Positions 35,840 to 43,996 of a stretch of 64,000 nt of DNA are shown piece after piece. The notes under the pieces were generated by a model. That model was not told the DNA's origin, did not search any database, and worked only from the letters and a program-made list of their open reading frames with translations. The stretch covers positions 16,608 through 80,607 of the forward strand of contig JAYFQU010000015.1 of assembly GCA_034926785.1 (NCBI GenBank), in the 5' to 3' direction. The DNA is from UBA7703 sp034926785. GTDB lineage: Bacteria; Bacillota; Clostridia; Christensenellales; CAG-138. The first letter of the stretch is position 1. Each line of letters begins with the position of its first letter. The position numbers and the translations under genes were made by a program.

Positions 35840-36189
35840 GCACCACCTCGATTGGGCGTGGCGGCGAGATGCTCGCAAGAGAGTTTTTAGAGCGCAGGGG
35901 ATATATCCTCCTGCGGCAGAACTATCGCAACGGACCGCGGGAAATTGACCTTGTGATGCGGGATCAGGATTCTATCGTCTTTGTCGAGGTTAAGGCGCGC
36001 TCCCAGACGCGTTACGGCACTCCGGCGGAGTTTGTTACAACCGCGAAGAAACGTCAGCTTACGCTCGCGGCCGAGGCGTATTTAATGGAAGAAAACTTAT
36101 GGAACGCGCCCGCGCGCTTTGATGTCGTGGAGGTCTACCTCGCGAGCGGGCAGGTGAACCACATCGAAAACGCGTTTGACGCAACGTAG
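35836..36189 (+). CDS. YraN/UPF0102 family endonuclease-like protein
   Basis: A 117-residue protein of the UPF0102 family with a PD-(D/E)xK nuclease-like core: IGRGGEMLAREFLERRGYILL, EIDLVMRD and VFVEVKARS (the E-x-K). Its function is not established, though the family sits beside rnhB in most genomes, as here. The start overlaps the rnhB stop (ATGA). A strong terminator follows. Confidence 0.9.
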   Translation: MSTTSIGRGGEMLAREFLERRGYILLRQNYRNGPREIDLVMRDQDSIVFVEVKARSQTRYGTPAEFVTTAKKRQLTLAAEAYLMEENLWNAPARFDVVEVYLASGQVNHIENAFDAT

Positions 36190-36219
36190 GCAACGGATGG
36201 CCGCTGACACAAAAAATAC

Positions 36220-36256
36220 AAGCTCACGCCGCATCCATGCGGTTGAGCTTTTTTTT
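36220..36256 (+). terminator. Intrinsic terminator after yraN
   Basis: AAGCTCA / TGAGCTT (36220-36226 and 36244-36250) enclose a second perfect stem CCGCAT / ATGCGG (36229-36242), and a T-run continues to 36256. Confidence 0.92.
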
Positions 36257-36270
36257 GATTGTGATATACT
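36243..36270 (+). promoter_or_regulatory. Probable promoter for the glycosyltransferase-gtrA pair
   Basis: TATACT (36265-36270) with an upstream TGA like an extended -10, and TTGAGC (36243-36248) 16 bp before it. The -35 lies inside the 3' arm of the yraN terminator, so terminator and promoter share bases. Confidence 0.5.
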
Positions 36271-36318
36271 GTTTGGGAATTCATTGAACCTGTAATGGGA
36301 TGTGGAAAGGATACGTGC

Positions 36319-39300
36319 GTGCGTAAACTGCTGACAATCCTACTTTTTGTATGCCTGCTGAGCGTGCCGGCGCTGGCGCTTGCCGATAACGGCGATCAGC
36401 TTTCGGGGGCCGACCTCCTCTACAACGGGGATTTTTCGGTTTACGCTGAGAGCGCATCTCTGCCCTCCGGCTGGGAATTGAACGCCTATCAAAACGACTC
36501 AAACAGCGTGAGCGCCGGCGTGACGCAGGATGACGGCGGCGAGCGCAGCATTACGCTGAGCAATCTTGTTGCAAATGATGCGCGCGTTGTACAGGCCGTA
36601 TCCGTCAAACCCGACACCGTCTATTGCCTGAGTGCGGAGATCCAGACCAACGATGTACAATATGGCACGGGAGCGAACCTCTCTATCGATAATTACGCGG
36701 TTGATAAAACCTATTGCTATTCGGAGAATTTGTTTGGTTCAGATGCGTGGCGGGCTGTTTCGCTCTATTTCCGAACGGGGGCGGAACAGACATCTGTGAA
36801 TGTTGCCCTGCGCCTTGGCGGATATGGCACAACCGCCATCGGCACGGCGGAATATCGCAATGTCTCCATGTATGAATGCGTCGCGACGGGCGCGACCATT
36901 GTCGATCTAGCGACCGAAAATGGAACGGTCTCCAGCTCTTCGGCCGCGGACACCACGCAGGAGGCGGAGGCCACCGCAAACGATCCGTTGTATCTTGCCG
37001 TTGCGTTTACGGTTGTGCTCGCGGGGGCGTTCTTCTGGGGATATCGGGAGGTTTTCCGCTATGAATCGCGGATGCTGGAGAGCGTCGGAAAATCACGGCT
37101 CGCGCTGATGATTCTTCTTTTGGGCGCGTTTGTGTTCCGCGTTGCGCTGTCCATCGTGTTTTACGGGCACTCGACGGATATCAACTGCTTCATGGCCTGG
37201 GGCAACATGGTGCTCAACGGCACAAGCAAATTTTATACATCCGGCGCATTCGCGGACTATCCGCCGGGATATATGTATCTCTGCGGCGCGCTTTCCGGGC
37301 TTTGCAAGATTCTTGGCATTCCGTATGGATCGGACGGAATGGCGCTGCTTTTCAAGATGCCCGCGACGTTTGCGGACATGGCGGCGGTCTATCTGCTCTA
37401 TCGCATCGCAAAACAGCGGAACTTCGGCGAAAAGGGCGCGCTGCTGATAGCGGGCATCTATGCGTTTGCGGCGCCGCTGATGTTCGTCTCCGGCGCATGG
37501 GGCCAAATTGACTCCCTGCTTGCGCTGCTGATCGTACTGGTGATCTGGCTGATGCAGCAGGATAAGCGAATTCTTGCCGGCGCGGTCTATGGCATTGCAA
37601 TCCTCATGAAACCACAGGCGCTGATGTTGGGGCCGATTCTTGCGGTTGCGTATGTGTTCCAGATACTGGACGATAAAGAACGTTGGCTCTGGCGGCTGGC
37701 GGAAACCGTGCTGGCTGTGGCCGCCGCGCTTGCTGCGATCATGCTGCTCTCCCTGCCGTTTCAGGGTACGCAACCCTGGAACTGGCTGATCAGGAAATAT
37801 ATCGAAACCGCCGGATCCTATGACTATGCATCCATCGAGGCGTTCAATTTTGCGTCGTTAATCGGCGGGAACTGGAAACCCTCGAGTATGCTGGTGCTCG
37901 GGTTAATTCCATATAAGACATTCGGCATTTGGATGATCGGCCTTTCCGTTGCCTTTTCGTCCGTTCTTTACTTCCTTGGCAGAAAACGGAGCAACGGCGC
38001 GCTGTATCTTTCCGGCGCGCTGGTTGTCCTGCTTGTCTTCACCTTCGGGCACTATATGCACGAGCGCTATATGCTCCCCGCGCTGATGCTGTTGCTGATG
38101 GCGTACGTTTACGATCGCGATCGGAGACTCCTGATTGTCTTTGGCGGTATTTGCGCGACTGCATTTTTAAACGTGACGACCGCCTATTATATTGTGGATC
38201 ACCAAGCGGCGCGCGGCGTGCTCTATGACGTGATCACGCGCGCGGGGTCTTTTGTTACGGTGGCACTGACGGTCTACCTCAGCGTAGTTGCCGTGCAGAT
38301 ACTGGCGCTTGGCAAATCGCCCGCGCCTCTGAAACTCGAACAGCAGAAGGAAAAACGGCTTTCGCGCAGAGTTTCAATCCTGCCCGCGGCGGCGACGGAC
38401 AACAAGCTGCACTATACCAGACGGGATCTGCTGGCCGTACTCGGCATTACGCTGGTCTATGGTGTTGTCGCGCTGACCAACCTCGGCTCGACCAGCGCGC
38501 CGCAGACCTACTGGTATAGTGAAACGGCGGGGGAAAGCGTCACTCTGCGGTTCGATGCGACGGAGCATGTTGCGGCGTACAGCGTGTTTGGAAATATCGA
38601 TACCGACGGAACGCTCCTGATCAAGACGCCGACCGGACATGAGGAAACCTTTGACCAGACCTATGACGACATGTTCCGCTGGAAAAAGGTGACGACGGAT
38701 TTTGTGACGGATAGCGTTACGCTTTCGCTCTATTCCGGTTCTCTAAAACTCAACGAAATCGCATTTTATAATCAGCAAGGCGAGCGGATTCCCGTGCGCG
38801 CCATCGATGCCAAGGGATCCCAGAAGAACCTTGTGGATGAACAGAACACCGTCGCGGAGCCGAGCTATTATACCGGCATGTATTTTGACGAGCTGTATCA
38901 TGGCAGAACGGCATATGAGCACCTGCACAACCTCACTCCATATGAAAACTCACACCCGCCGCTCGGCAAGATATTGATCATGCTCGGCGTTTGGGCGTTT
39001 GGGATGACGCCGTTTGGCTGGCGCGTGGTTGGCGCGCTGTTCGGCATCGGCATGCTGCCCGTTCTCTACGCGTTCGGTAAGCGGATCTTCAAAAACTCCA
39101 ACTACGCGCTGGTGCTTACAACGCTCTTTGCGTTTGACTTTATGCACTTTACGCAAACGCGGATCGCGACGATAGACGTCTACTCCGTCTTCTTTATCCT
39201 GCTGATGTATTACTATATGTACCAATACATCACGATGAACTTCTTTGTGGACGGGCTGAAAAAGACACTGAAGCCCCTCGCGCTCTCCGGGCTGTTTTTT

Positions 39301-40149
39301 GGAATTGGCGCGGCCTGCAAATGGACGAGCATCTACGCCGGTGCGGGGCTGGCCGTGCTGCTCTTTGGCTCGCTGATTGCGCGTTATCTGGACTATATTC
39401 AGGTAAACGCGCGGGATAACGACGCGGACAAGGCAAGGGTAAAGGAATTCTGGATGCTCGCAGGGAAGACGATTGCCTGGTGCGTGCTGTTCTTTATCGT
39501 CATTCCGTTTGCTATCTACTTTGCATCCTATCTGCCCTACTACATCTATGAGTCGGGGCAGAATCCGGGTTATGGGCTTATGGGAATGAAGGATACCTTC
39601 GTAAAGTATCAGGAGTTTATGTACAGCTATCACTCCAACCTCAAGGCGACGCACCCGTATCAGTCCAGTTGGTATTCCTGGCCATTTACCGCTAAACCGA
39701 TGTGGTATTACTTCAACAGCTACATCGCGCCGGATCAAATCTCTACGATGAGCGCCTCCGGGAATCCCGCCGTCTGGTGGGTGTCCTCGATTGGCGCGGT
39801 AGCGTTGCTCTGGGCACGGATGACCAAGCGCGTTGCGCCCGATCGTGCGATGCAGATCTTTACGGTTGGGATTCTCGCGAATTATCTGCCCTGGGTGCTG
39901 GTCACGCGGTGTACCTTCATCTACCACTTCTTCGCAACCGTTCCATTTTTATTGATGGCAACGGTCTACGCGCTGCAAAAGCTGGAGCAGAAATACCGCG
40001 ATGCGTGGTTTGTCAAGTGGTTCTGGGTCGGGCTCGCGATTCTGTTTTTCGTGCTGCTCTATCCGGGCATCTCCGGATTGCCCGTTTCGTCCGGCTGGGC
40101 ATCGTTTATTTCGAATTTACCGGGAGGGAAATTGATGTATGGAGCGTAA
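36319..40149 (+). CDS. Giant double GT-C glycosyltransferase, PMT type at the C-terminus
   Basis: A 1276-residue membrane protein. From the N-terminus: signal peptide (RKLLTILLFVCLLSVPALALA); a carbohydrate-binding-like beta domain (about 25-200); a first polytopic GT-C module (about 225-700) with the acidic motif HSTDINCFMAWGN and YPPGYMY; a second beta-sandwich insert (about 720-850); and a second GT-C module of the protein O-mannosyltransferase/PMT family with FDELYHGRTAYE and HPPLGK. GT-C enzymes transfer sugars from polyprenyl phosphate carriers to extracytoplasmic acceptors. The GTG at 36319 has GGAAAGG upstream; an ATG at 36295 would add eight residues. gtrA overlaps its end. Acceptor and sugar are unknown. 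Confidence 0.8.
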   Translation: MRKLLTILLFVCLLSVPALALADNGDQLSGADLLYNGDFSVYAESASLPSGWELNAYQNDSNSVSAGVTQDDGGERSITLSNLVANDARVVQAVSVKPDTVYCLSAEIQTNDVQYGTGANLSIDNYAVDKTYCYSENLFGSDAWRAVSLYFRTGAEQTSVNVALRLGGYGTTAIGTAEYRNVSMYECVATGATIVDLATENGTVSSSSAADTTQEAEATANDPLYLAVAFTVVLAGAFFWGYREVFRYESRMLESVGKSRLALMILLLGAFVFRVALSIVFYGHSTDINCFMAWGNMVLNGTSKFYTSGAFADYPPGYMYLCGALSGLCKILGIPYGSDGMALLFKMPATFADMAAVYLLYRIAKQRNFGEKGALLIAGIYAFAAPLMFVSGAWGQIDSLLALLIVLVIWLMQQDKRILAGAVYGIAILMKPQALMLGPILAVAYVFQILDDKERWLWRLAETVLAVAAALAAIMLLSLPFQGTQPWNWLIRKYIETAGSYDYASIEAFNFASLIGGNWKPSSMLVLGLIPYKTFGIWMIGLSVAFSSVLYFLGRKRSNGALYLSGALVVLLVFTFGHYMHERYMLPALMLLLMAYVYDRDRRLLIVFGGICATAFLNVTTAYYIVDHQAARGVLYDVITRAGSFVTVALTVYLSVVAVQILALGKSPAPLKLEQQKEKRLSRRVSILPAAATDNKLHYTRRDLLAVLGITLVYGVVALTNLGSTSAPQTYWYSETAGESVTLRFDATEHVAAYSVFGNIDTDGTLLIKTPTGHEETFDQTYDDMFRWKKVTTDFVTDSVTLSLYSGSLKLNEIAFYNQQGERIPVRAIDAKGSQKNLVDEQNTVAEPSYYTGMYFDELYHGRTAYEHLHNLTPYENSHPPLGKILIMLGVWAFGMTPFGWRVVGALFGIGMLPVLYAFGKRIFKNSNYALVLTTLFAFDFMHFTQTRIATIDVYSVFFILLMYYYMYQYITMNFFVDGLKKTLKPLALSGLFFGIGAACKWTSIYAGAGLAVLLFGSLIARYLDYIQVNARDNDADKARVKEFWMLAGKTIAWCVLFFIVIPFAIYFASYLPYYIYESGQNPGYGLMGMKDTFVKYQEFMYSYHSNLKATHPYQSSWYSWPFTAKPMWYYFNSYIAPDQISTMSASGNPAVWWVSSIGAVALLWARMTKRVAPDRAMQIFTVGILANYLPWVLVTRCTFIYHFFATVPFLLMATVYALQKLEQKYRDAWFVKWFWVGLAILFFVLLYPGISGLPVSSGWASFISNLPGGKLMYGA

Positions 40150-40624
40150 CATGGAGGCAAAAAAGACGATTCGGCAGGTGATTAGATTTGCCATTGTCGG
40201 CGTGCTGAACACACTGGTGGATTTCGCAGTGTTCCAAACACTGAATCTCACGCTTGGCTGGGTCTATGCCGCGCAGGTGCTCGGCTATACCTTTGGCATT
40301 ATCAATAGCTATCTTTGGAACAGCAACTGGACTTTTCGTGAGCAGCGCACACGCTCGCTTCGGGAGATTGTGCTCTTCGTCGCGGTCAACTTGGTGTCTT
40401 TGGGCGTTTCGCTCGGGGTTATCTGGCTCTGCCGCGAGGTCTTTGGCATCACCAACGAATGGGTTGCCGGCTGGATGCCGAAATTCCTCGCGGGCTTCCT
40501 CAAGGGCGACACGGTTTGCAAGCTGATTGCAACGGTGGTTGCCATCGCGGTCAATTATCTGGGCAATCGTCTGTTCGTGTTTAACGGCAAGGCGGAGGCT
40601 GCTCCGGCATCCGCGGAAGAGTAA
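40139..40624 (+). CDS. GtrA-family membrane protein
   Basis: A 161-residue protein with four hydrophobic helices and the GtrA signature near the start (IRFAIVGVLNTLVDFAVFQTL) and end (VAIAVNYLGNRLFVF). GtrA proteins are proposed to flip or hand over polyprenyl-phosphate-linked sugars for extracytoplasmic glycosylation. It overlaps the giant glycosyltransferase by 11 bp, so the two are very likely one functional unit. A GGGAGG site precedes the ATG at 40139; an ATG at 40151 is an alternative start. Confidence 0.88.
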   Translation: MERNMEAKKTIRQVIRFAIVGVLNTLVDFAVFQTLNLTLGWVYAAQVLGYTFGIINSYLWNSNWTFREQRTRSLREIVLFVAVNLVSLGVSLGVIWLCREVFGITNEWVAGWMPKFLAGFLKGDTVCKLIATVVAIAVNYLGNRLFVFNGKAEAAPASAEE

Positions 40625-40682
40625 AAGGCCATGCACGATTGCTAAAAAACACCGCGGGAGTGGTGGTTCAGCCTGTCAAAAA

Positions 40683-40885
40683 AATCCCGGGATTGTTAAG
40701 GGCTGTAGCCCTTAACCCATCGGTTCCGGCTGCGGTGGCTTTGCCGCCGCGACGGAGCGCCCGGGATCGGGCGGTTTCTTCGCAGTTCTTTGCCGTTCGG
40801 AGTCCGGAGGATGAGAGGCAAAGAGCGGTTGCCTCGTCAAAAAACTTGTTTTTTGGCGGCCTCAAACACCGCGGAAGCGGTGTTT
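40683..40885 (+). repeat. Hairpin-dense intergenic region between gtrA and yifB
   Basis: Seven perfect or near-perfect inverted repeats follow each other: palindrome AATCCCGGGATT (40683-40694); GTTAAGGGCT/AGCCCTTAAC (40695-40716); GCGGTGGC/GCCGCCGC (40732-40750, one G-U); CGCCCG/CGGGCG (40758-40773); GAGGCAA/TTGCCTC (40815-40835); CAAAAAAC/GTTTTTTG (40838-40855); AAACACCGC/GCGGTGTTT (40864-40885). No coding signal was recognised in the 321 bp. Confidence 0.8.
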
Positions 40886-40889
40886 TTCG
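40864..40889 (+). terminator. Intrinsic terminator at the end of the hairpin cluster
   Basis: AAACACCGC / GCGGTGTTT with a GGAA loop, 9 bp perfect, merging into TTTTTC. It insulates yifB from the glycosyltransferase block. Confidence 0.75.
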
Positions 40890-40945
40890 TGTATACTGAT
40901 AGCAATCGTATCTTGTCAGACCGAAGGAAGGAAACGGGACATATC

Positions 40946-42472
40946 ATGCTATCACGCATCAAGAGCCACGGGTTAAACGGAATCGGGGGATTTTGCGTTC
41001 AGGTGGAGACGGATATTGCAAACGGTCTGCCTGCGTTTGAAATTGTTGGCTTGCCGGACGCGGCGGTGAAGGAATCCCGCGAGCGCGTTCGAGCGGCGAT
41101 TAAGAATGCCGGATATGTTTTCCCCGCAGCGCGCATCACGGTCAATCTCGCGCCAGCGGACATGCGAAAAGAAGGCGCGGTGTACCATCTGCCGGTTGCG
41201 CTCTCCATCCTCGCGGCTTCGGGCCAGCTTGGCACGCACTTGCGGCCGGAGCTTGTCACGTTTGGTGAGCTGGGCCTGGACGGAGGGGTTCGTGCCATCG
41301 CGGGTGTGCTGCCGATGGTGATTGACGCGTTTTCCAAGGGAGAGACGGTATTCGCTGTGCCGGAGGGAAACGCAGAGGAAGCGGCCTATGTGGAGGGCGT
41401 CTCCATTTTGCCGGTTCGTACGCTTGCCCAGCTTTGTGAACATGTGCGCGGAGATAAAGAGATTGCGCCGCATCCCACCGAGCGTTGGCAGGGGTCGGAG
41501 CAGCGATATGCGACGGATTTTTGCGAAATCAAAGGGCAGCAGGGCGCGAAGCGGGCGGCCGAGATCGCTATTGCGGGCGGGCATAATATTTTGCTTATCG
41601 GCACGCCGGGCGCGGGTAAAACCATGCTTGCGCGCGCGATTCCCTCCATCCTGCCGCAGCTGACCTATGAAGAATCCCTGGAGATCACAAAGATCCATTC
41701 CATCACAGGTGCAACCAAGGGGAGGGGTATGGTTCGGGAGCGCCCGTTTCGCGCGCCGCATCACGGCGCGTCGAGCGCTGCGCTCGTCGGCGGAGGAAAC
41801 CGCGCCATGCCGGGAGAGATCAGCCTCGCGCACTACGGTGTGCTGTTTCTTGATGAATTGCCGGAGTTTCAGCACAATGTGCTGGAATCATTGCGGCAGC
41901 CGCTGGAGGACGGATTCATCACCGTCAGCCGTGCGGCGGCAACGGCGACCTATCCGGCGGAGTTTGTGCTCGTTGCCGCCATGAATCCCTGCCCCTGCGG
42001 AAACAACGGCTCCCGGATCCACCCCTGCCGCTGCGCCAAGAGCCAGATTGAGCGCTATCGTGGCCGCATCAGCGGGCCGTTATTGGACCGGATTGATATT
42101 CAGATAGAAATGCCGGAGGTCGGGTTCCTCGAACTTGCCGAAAAGGCGGTGGGCGAACCCTCCGCTGTGATTCGCGCACGCGTAGAGGAGGCAAGGGAAC
42201 GCCAGCGGAAGCGTTTTTCAAATGACGGGATTTTGCTTAACGCGCAGATGAACACGCGCCTCATCAAGCAGTATTGCACGCCGGATGCGGCATCCGAGGC
42301 GCTGCTCGCCCGCGCGTATTCGGAATTAAAGCTCTCGGCGCGCGCCTATCAGCGCATCTTAAAGGTTGCGCGAACCATTGCGGACATAGAGGGCGCGGAG
42401 AAGATTTCGCTTTCGCATTATGCCGAGGCGATTCAGTATCGCAGTCTCGACCAGTCCGGGAGGGAAGCGTAG
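40946..42472 (+). CDS. YifB family Mg-chelatase-like AAA+ ATPase (ComM)
   Basis: A 508-residue protein of the YifB/ComM family. The N-terminal Lon-like domain (MLSRIKSHGLNGIGGF, FEIVGLPDAAVKESRERVRAAI) is followed by an AAA+ module with GTPGAGKTMLAR (Walker A) and LFLDELPEF (Walker B), a CPCGNNGSRIHPCRC zinc-like cysteine cluster, and a C-terminal helical domain. ComM homologues are branch-migration helicases in natural transformation, which fits dprA three bases downstream. GAAGGAAGG lies upstream of the ATG at 40946. Confidence 0.92.
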   Translation: MLSRIKSHGLNGIGGFCVQVETDIANGLPAFEIVGLPDAAVKESRERVRAAIKNAGYVFPAARITVNLAPADMRKEGAVYHLPVALSILAASGQLGTHLRPELVTFGELGLDGGVRAIAGVLPMVIDAFSKGETVFAVPEGNAEEAAYVEGVSILPVRTLAQLCEHVRGDKEIAPHPTERWQGSEQRYATDFCEIKGQQGAKRAAEIAIAGGHNILLIGTPGAGKTMLARAIPSILPQLTYEESLEITKIHSITGATKGRGMVRERPFRAPHHGASSAALVGGGNRAMPGEISLAHYGVLFLDELPEFQHNVLESLRQPLEDGFITVSRAAATATYPAEFVLVAAMNPCPCGNNGSRIHPCRCAKSQIERYRGRISGPLLDRIDIQIEMPEVGFLELAEKAVGEPSAVIRARVEEARERQRKRFSNDGILLNAQMNTRLIKQYCTPDAASEALLARAYSELKLSARAYQRILKVARTIADIEGAEKISLSHYAEAIQYRSLDQSGREA

Positions 42473-42475
42473 ACC

Positions 42476-43624
42476 ATGGCACGGAGCATTACGCAAGAGG
42501 AACGCGCGCGCCTTTGGCTTAACTTTGGGGTTGAGTACAATTCCCGATTGTTCAATAGGATCGCCCTAAAATTCCGGACATTGGAGGAAGCATACGCTGC
42601 ATTCTCCGTAAAGGCCGAGATTTTTGCGTGGCTCCCGGAGCGCGCGGCTGCGCGCCTTTCACAGGCGCATGCCACCGGGTTTTTGGATCGTTTCATTGAA
42701 GGGATGGAGAAGAAACATATTCTCTTTACCTATCCCGATGATGAGCGTTATCCGCGTCTGCTTTCCGAAATACCTGATCCGCCAAGTGTTTTGTATTATA
42801 TTGGCAGAATCGATCCCGACCCGGAACTGGCGCTTGCGCTGGTCGGTTCGCGGCGACCGACGAAGTATGGGATTGAGGTTGCGAGGCGATTCGGTTTTGA
42901 GCTGGCCTCGGCGGGCGCGCTGGTCGTCTCCGGTATGGCTGAGGGAATCGACGCCTGCGCGGCGCGCGGTGCGCTGGATGCGAAAAACTCCGTCTGTCCG
43001 ACGCTCGCGGTGCTCGGATGCGGGGTGGACGTGATCTATCCGCAGTCCAACGAAAAACTCTATGAGCAAATCATCGAGCGCGGCGCGGTGGTTTCGGAAT
43101 TTTTGCCCGGAACAGGGGTAGAGCGGTATCATTTCCCGATTCGGAACCGTGTCATGAGCGGGCTTGCGCATGGCACGCTTGTGATTGAGGCTGCGCAGCG
43201 GAGCGGGACCTCCATTACCGCGGGATATGCGCATGATCAAGGACGTGAGGTTTTCGCCGTACCCGGGCGCATTGGAGACGCCATGAGCGAAGGCCCAAAC
43301 GGCATGATCTCGCGCGGAGAAGCAAAGCCCGTCTTTTCGCCGGAGGATATCCTCTCCGAGTTCTCCTGTCTGCATGTGCCCGCCGAGATGAAACCGGAGG
43401 CGAATGTGGTGTTGCTTTCAACGCTCGGCGACGATCATCGCGCCATCTGCCGCCTGCTCAAGAACGGCGAGATGAGCTTTGACGAACTCTGCGATGCGCT
43501 GTCCCTGCCCATTGGAATCATGAATGCGAGCCTGACAGAACTGCAATTTGCCGGAATTGTGCAGATTTTGCCTGGGAGGCGATATGCGATTGACTCTGAG
43601 CGAACAAAGCTGAAAGATGTTTAA
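42476..43624 (+). CDS. dprA: DNA-processing protein DprA
   Basis: A 382-residue DprA/Smf protein that loads RecA on incoming single-stranded DNA. The Rossmann-fold core has ALVGSRRPTKYG, VSGMAEGIDACAARGAL, VLGCGVDVIYP, FPIRNRVMSGLAHGTLVIEAAQRSGTSITAGYA and VFAVPG. An N-terminal helical domain and a C-terminal winged-helix domain (about 310-375) flank it. Together with yifB it forms the competence-related pair that commonly precedes topA. Confidence 0.95.
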   Translation: MARSITQEERARLWLNFGVEYNSRLFNRIALKFRTLEEAYAAFSVKAEIFAWLPERAAARLSQAHATGFLDRFIEGMEKKHILFTYPDDERYPRLLSEIPDPPSVLYYIGRIDPDPELALALVGSRRPTKYGIEVARRFGFELASAGALVVSGMAEGIDACAARGALDAKNSVCPTLAVLGCGVDVIYPQSNEKLYEQIIERGAVVSEFLPGTGVERYHFPIRNRVMSGLAHGTLVIEAAQRSGTSITAGYAHDQGREVFAVPGRIGDAMSEGPNGMISRGEAKPVFSPEDILSEFSCLHVPAEMKPEANVVLLSTLGDDHRAICRLLKNGEMSFDELCDALSLPIGIMNASLTELQFAGIVQILPGRRYAIDSERTKLKDV

Positions 43625-43890
43625 AGTTAAAAGAAGTACTGAATACTAAAATCGCGCGTTTCATTGATTAGACTATTCCCGCAGAGATCCACCACAGTCA
43701 GCACAAAGGGAGACATCGTAAAAAATTGGAAACCCGTGCTGAAACACAGACTCTGCACGCGTGATATAAATATGAAGAAAGTTCGATTCACATCCAGATT
43801 GGCTTCCTATCCAAACCTGTTCTTTGCATCATTCCCTTGAATTTACAGGTCAAATGTAACACGCGAAATAAATCTTTCACAATATTTATC
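43625..43890. other. AT-rich stretch between dprA and the topA promoter
   Basis: This 266-bp part of the 372-bp dprA-topA gap is noticeably richer in A/T than neighbouring DNA. No open reading frame, RNA gene or convincing terminator was recognised in it. Confidence 0.6.
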
Positions 43891-43919
43891 TTGACAGATT
43901 TGCAGTTTTTCGGAATAAT
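43891..43919 (+). promoter_or_regulatory. Probable promoter for topA
   Basis: Consensus TTGACA (43891-43896), 17-bp spacer, AATAAT (43914-43919). A small inverted repeat ACACGC/GCGTGT (43941-43959) lies shortly after the expected start of transcription. Confidence 0.6.
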
Positions 43920-43996
43920 GAAGCAGTTGCCGGACAAATCACACGCATATAACGCGTGTTATGCCATATTTGGCGCCGACCGGCGGGAGGAACGTT

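Noticed and set aside
43625..43890. Possible small gene or RNA in the AT-rich dprA-topA gap
   Set aside because: No start with ribosome site, no domain and no stable structure beyond short inverted repeats were seen.
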